A DNA stretch of 14,370 bases from RGIG1668 sp045124495 (lineage in GTDB: Bacteria > Bacillota > Clostridia > Lachnospirales > Lachnospiraceae), in contig JBGVLX010000012.1 of NCBI GenBank assembly GCA_045124495.1, forward strand, positions 1 to 14,370, written 5' to 3'. Under the pieces are notes generated by a model. The model saw nothing but the letters and a program-made list of their open reading frames with translations, was not told where the DNA came from and did not search any database. A program made the position numbers and the translations under genes. This document shows positions 14,141-14,370 of this stretch, piece by piece; within the stretch, counting starts at the first letter, position 1, and every line of letters begins with the position of its first letter.

Positions 14141-14213
14141 AGCCGACGATCGGACTTGAACCGATAACCTGCTGATTACAAGTCAGCTGCTCTGCCAATT
14201 GAGCCACGTCGGC
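14141..14213 (-). tRNA. tRNA-Thr (anticodon TGT)
   Basis: A 73-nt cloverleaf with acceptor GCCGACG/CGTCGGC, discriminator T, anticodon stem GCTGA/TCAGC and loop CTTGTAA, giving anticodon TGT. No CCA encoded. A short hairpin TTTGCCA/TGGCAAA (14120-14138) lies between it and the CAT-anticodon tRNA. Confidence 0.96.
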
Positions 14214-14231
14214 ATATTAAATATATTTAAA

Positions 14232-14303
14232 TGACCCCAAGGGGATTTGAACCCCTGTTACCGCCGTGAAAGGGCGATGTCTTAACCGCTTGACCATGGG
14301 GCC
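14232..14303 (-). tRNA. tRNA-Glu (anticodon TTC)
   Basis: A 72-nt cloverleaf with acceptor GGCCCCA/TGGGGTC, anticodon stem TCGCC/GGCGG and loop CTTTCAC, giving anticodon TTC. D-arm GGTCAAGCGGTTAAGAC and T-loop TTCAAAT are typical. No CCA encoded. Confidence 0.96.
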
Positions 14304-14307
14304 TAAG

Positions 14308-14370
14308 CTCCCCGAGTAGGGCTCGAACCTACAACCCCACGGTTAACAGCCGTGTGCTCTACCATTGAGC
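14308..14370 (-). tRNA. tRNA-Asn (anticodon GTT), 5' end cut by window
   Basis: The visible 63 nt run from the D-stem (GCTC) to the discriminator G. Anticodon stem CACGG/CCGTG with loop CTGTTAA gives anticodon GTT; the T-loop is TTCGAGC. About nine bases of the 5' acceptor side lie beyond the window. The cluster and its promoter continue upstream. Confidence 0.95.

Noticed and set aside
13741..14370. Integration site (att) at the tRNA cluster
   Set aside because: No integrase and no repeated tRNA 3' segment was seen in the window.

Overview
The window looks like chromosomal DNA from a low-GC Gram-positive anaerobe of class Clostridia, most likely a Lachnospiraceae member. This is inferred from the strong AT bias, purine-rich AGGAGG-type ribosome binding sites, a CvfB-RidA gene pair, a very large TPR-GGDEF protein, and tRNA genes that do not encode their 3' CCA. 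All recognisable genes lie on the minus strand, so transcription runs from high to low coordinates. There is no transposase, integrase, phage gene or CRISPR array.

Layout from high to low coordinates. A tRNA cluster (Asn, truncated by the window end, then Glu, Thr, Met/Ile2, Val and Leu, with Asp between Met/Ile2 and Val) ends at a strong intrinsic terminator near 13,720. A 1109-residue diguanylate cyclase follows: an N-terminal region resembling an ATPase that has lost its P-loop, a long TPR-rich middle, a GAF-like region and an intact C-terminal GGDEF domain. Its stop codon lies inside a 39-bp tandem repeat. Next comes a sensing and export cassette: a NarL-type two-component pair (histidine kinase, then response regulator) followed by an ABC ATPase and two overlapping ABC-2 permeases. 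The promoter region of the ABC genes has two TGA-N6-TCA dyads spaced 22 bp apart plus a perfect 8-bp-arm palindrome. These are plausible binding sites for the adjacent regulator, although that link is inference.

The stretch from about 4,120 to 4,514 has no genes but is dense in structure: a stem-loop, one copy of a dispersed element that can fold as a three-way junction (its inverted second copy lies between the kinase and regulator genes), a roughly 15-bp A/T-only repeat, and the promoter of a tRNA-Arg/tRNA-Gln pair. Below this are cvfB-ridA (RNA-binding regulator and imine deaminase, one operon), a long imperfect palindrome, a CPBP-family membrane protease, and a zinc-ribbon membrane protein with a clear promoter and terminator. 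The first 132 bases are a GC-richer inverted-repeat element unlike its surroundings.

The protein-coding genes belong to recognisable families. The less ordinary material is non-coding: three structured or palindromic intergenic elements, two cases where a gene's 3' end including the stop codon has been duplicated downstream, the candidate operators, and a possible attenuator between two tRNA genes. None of these was checked against a database.
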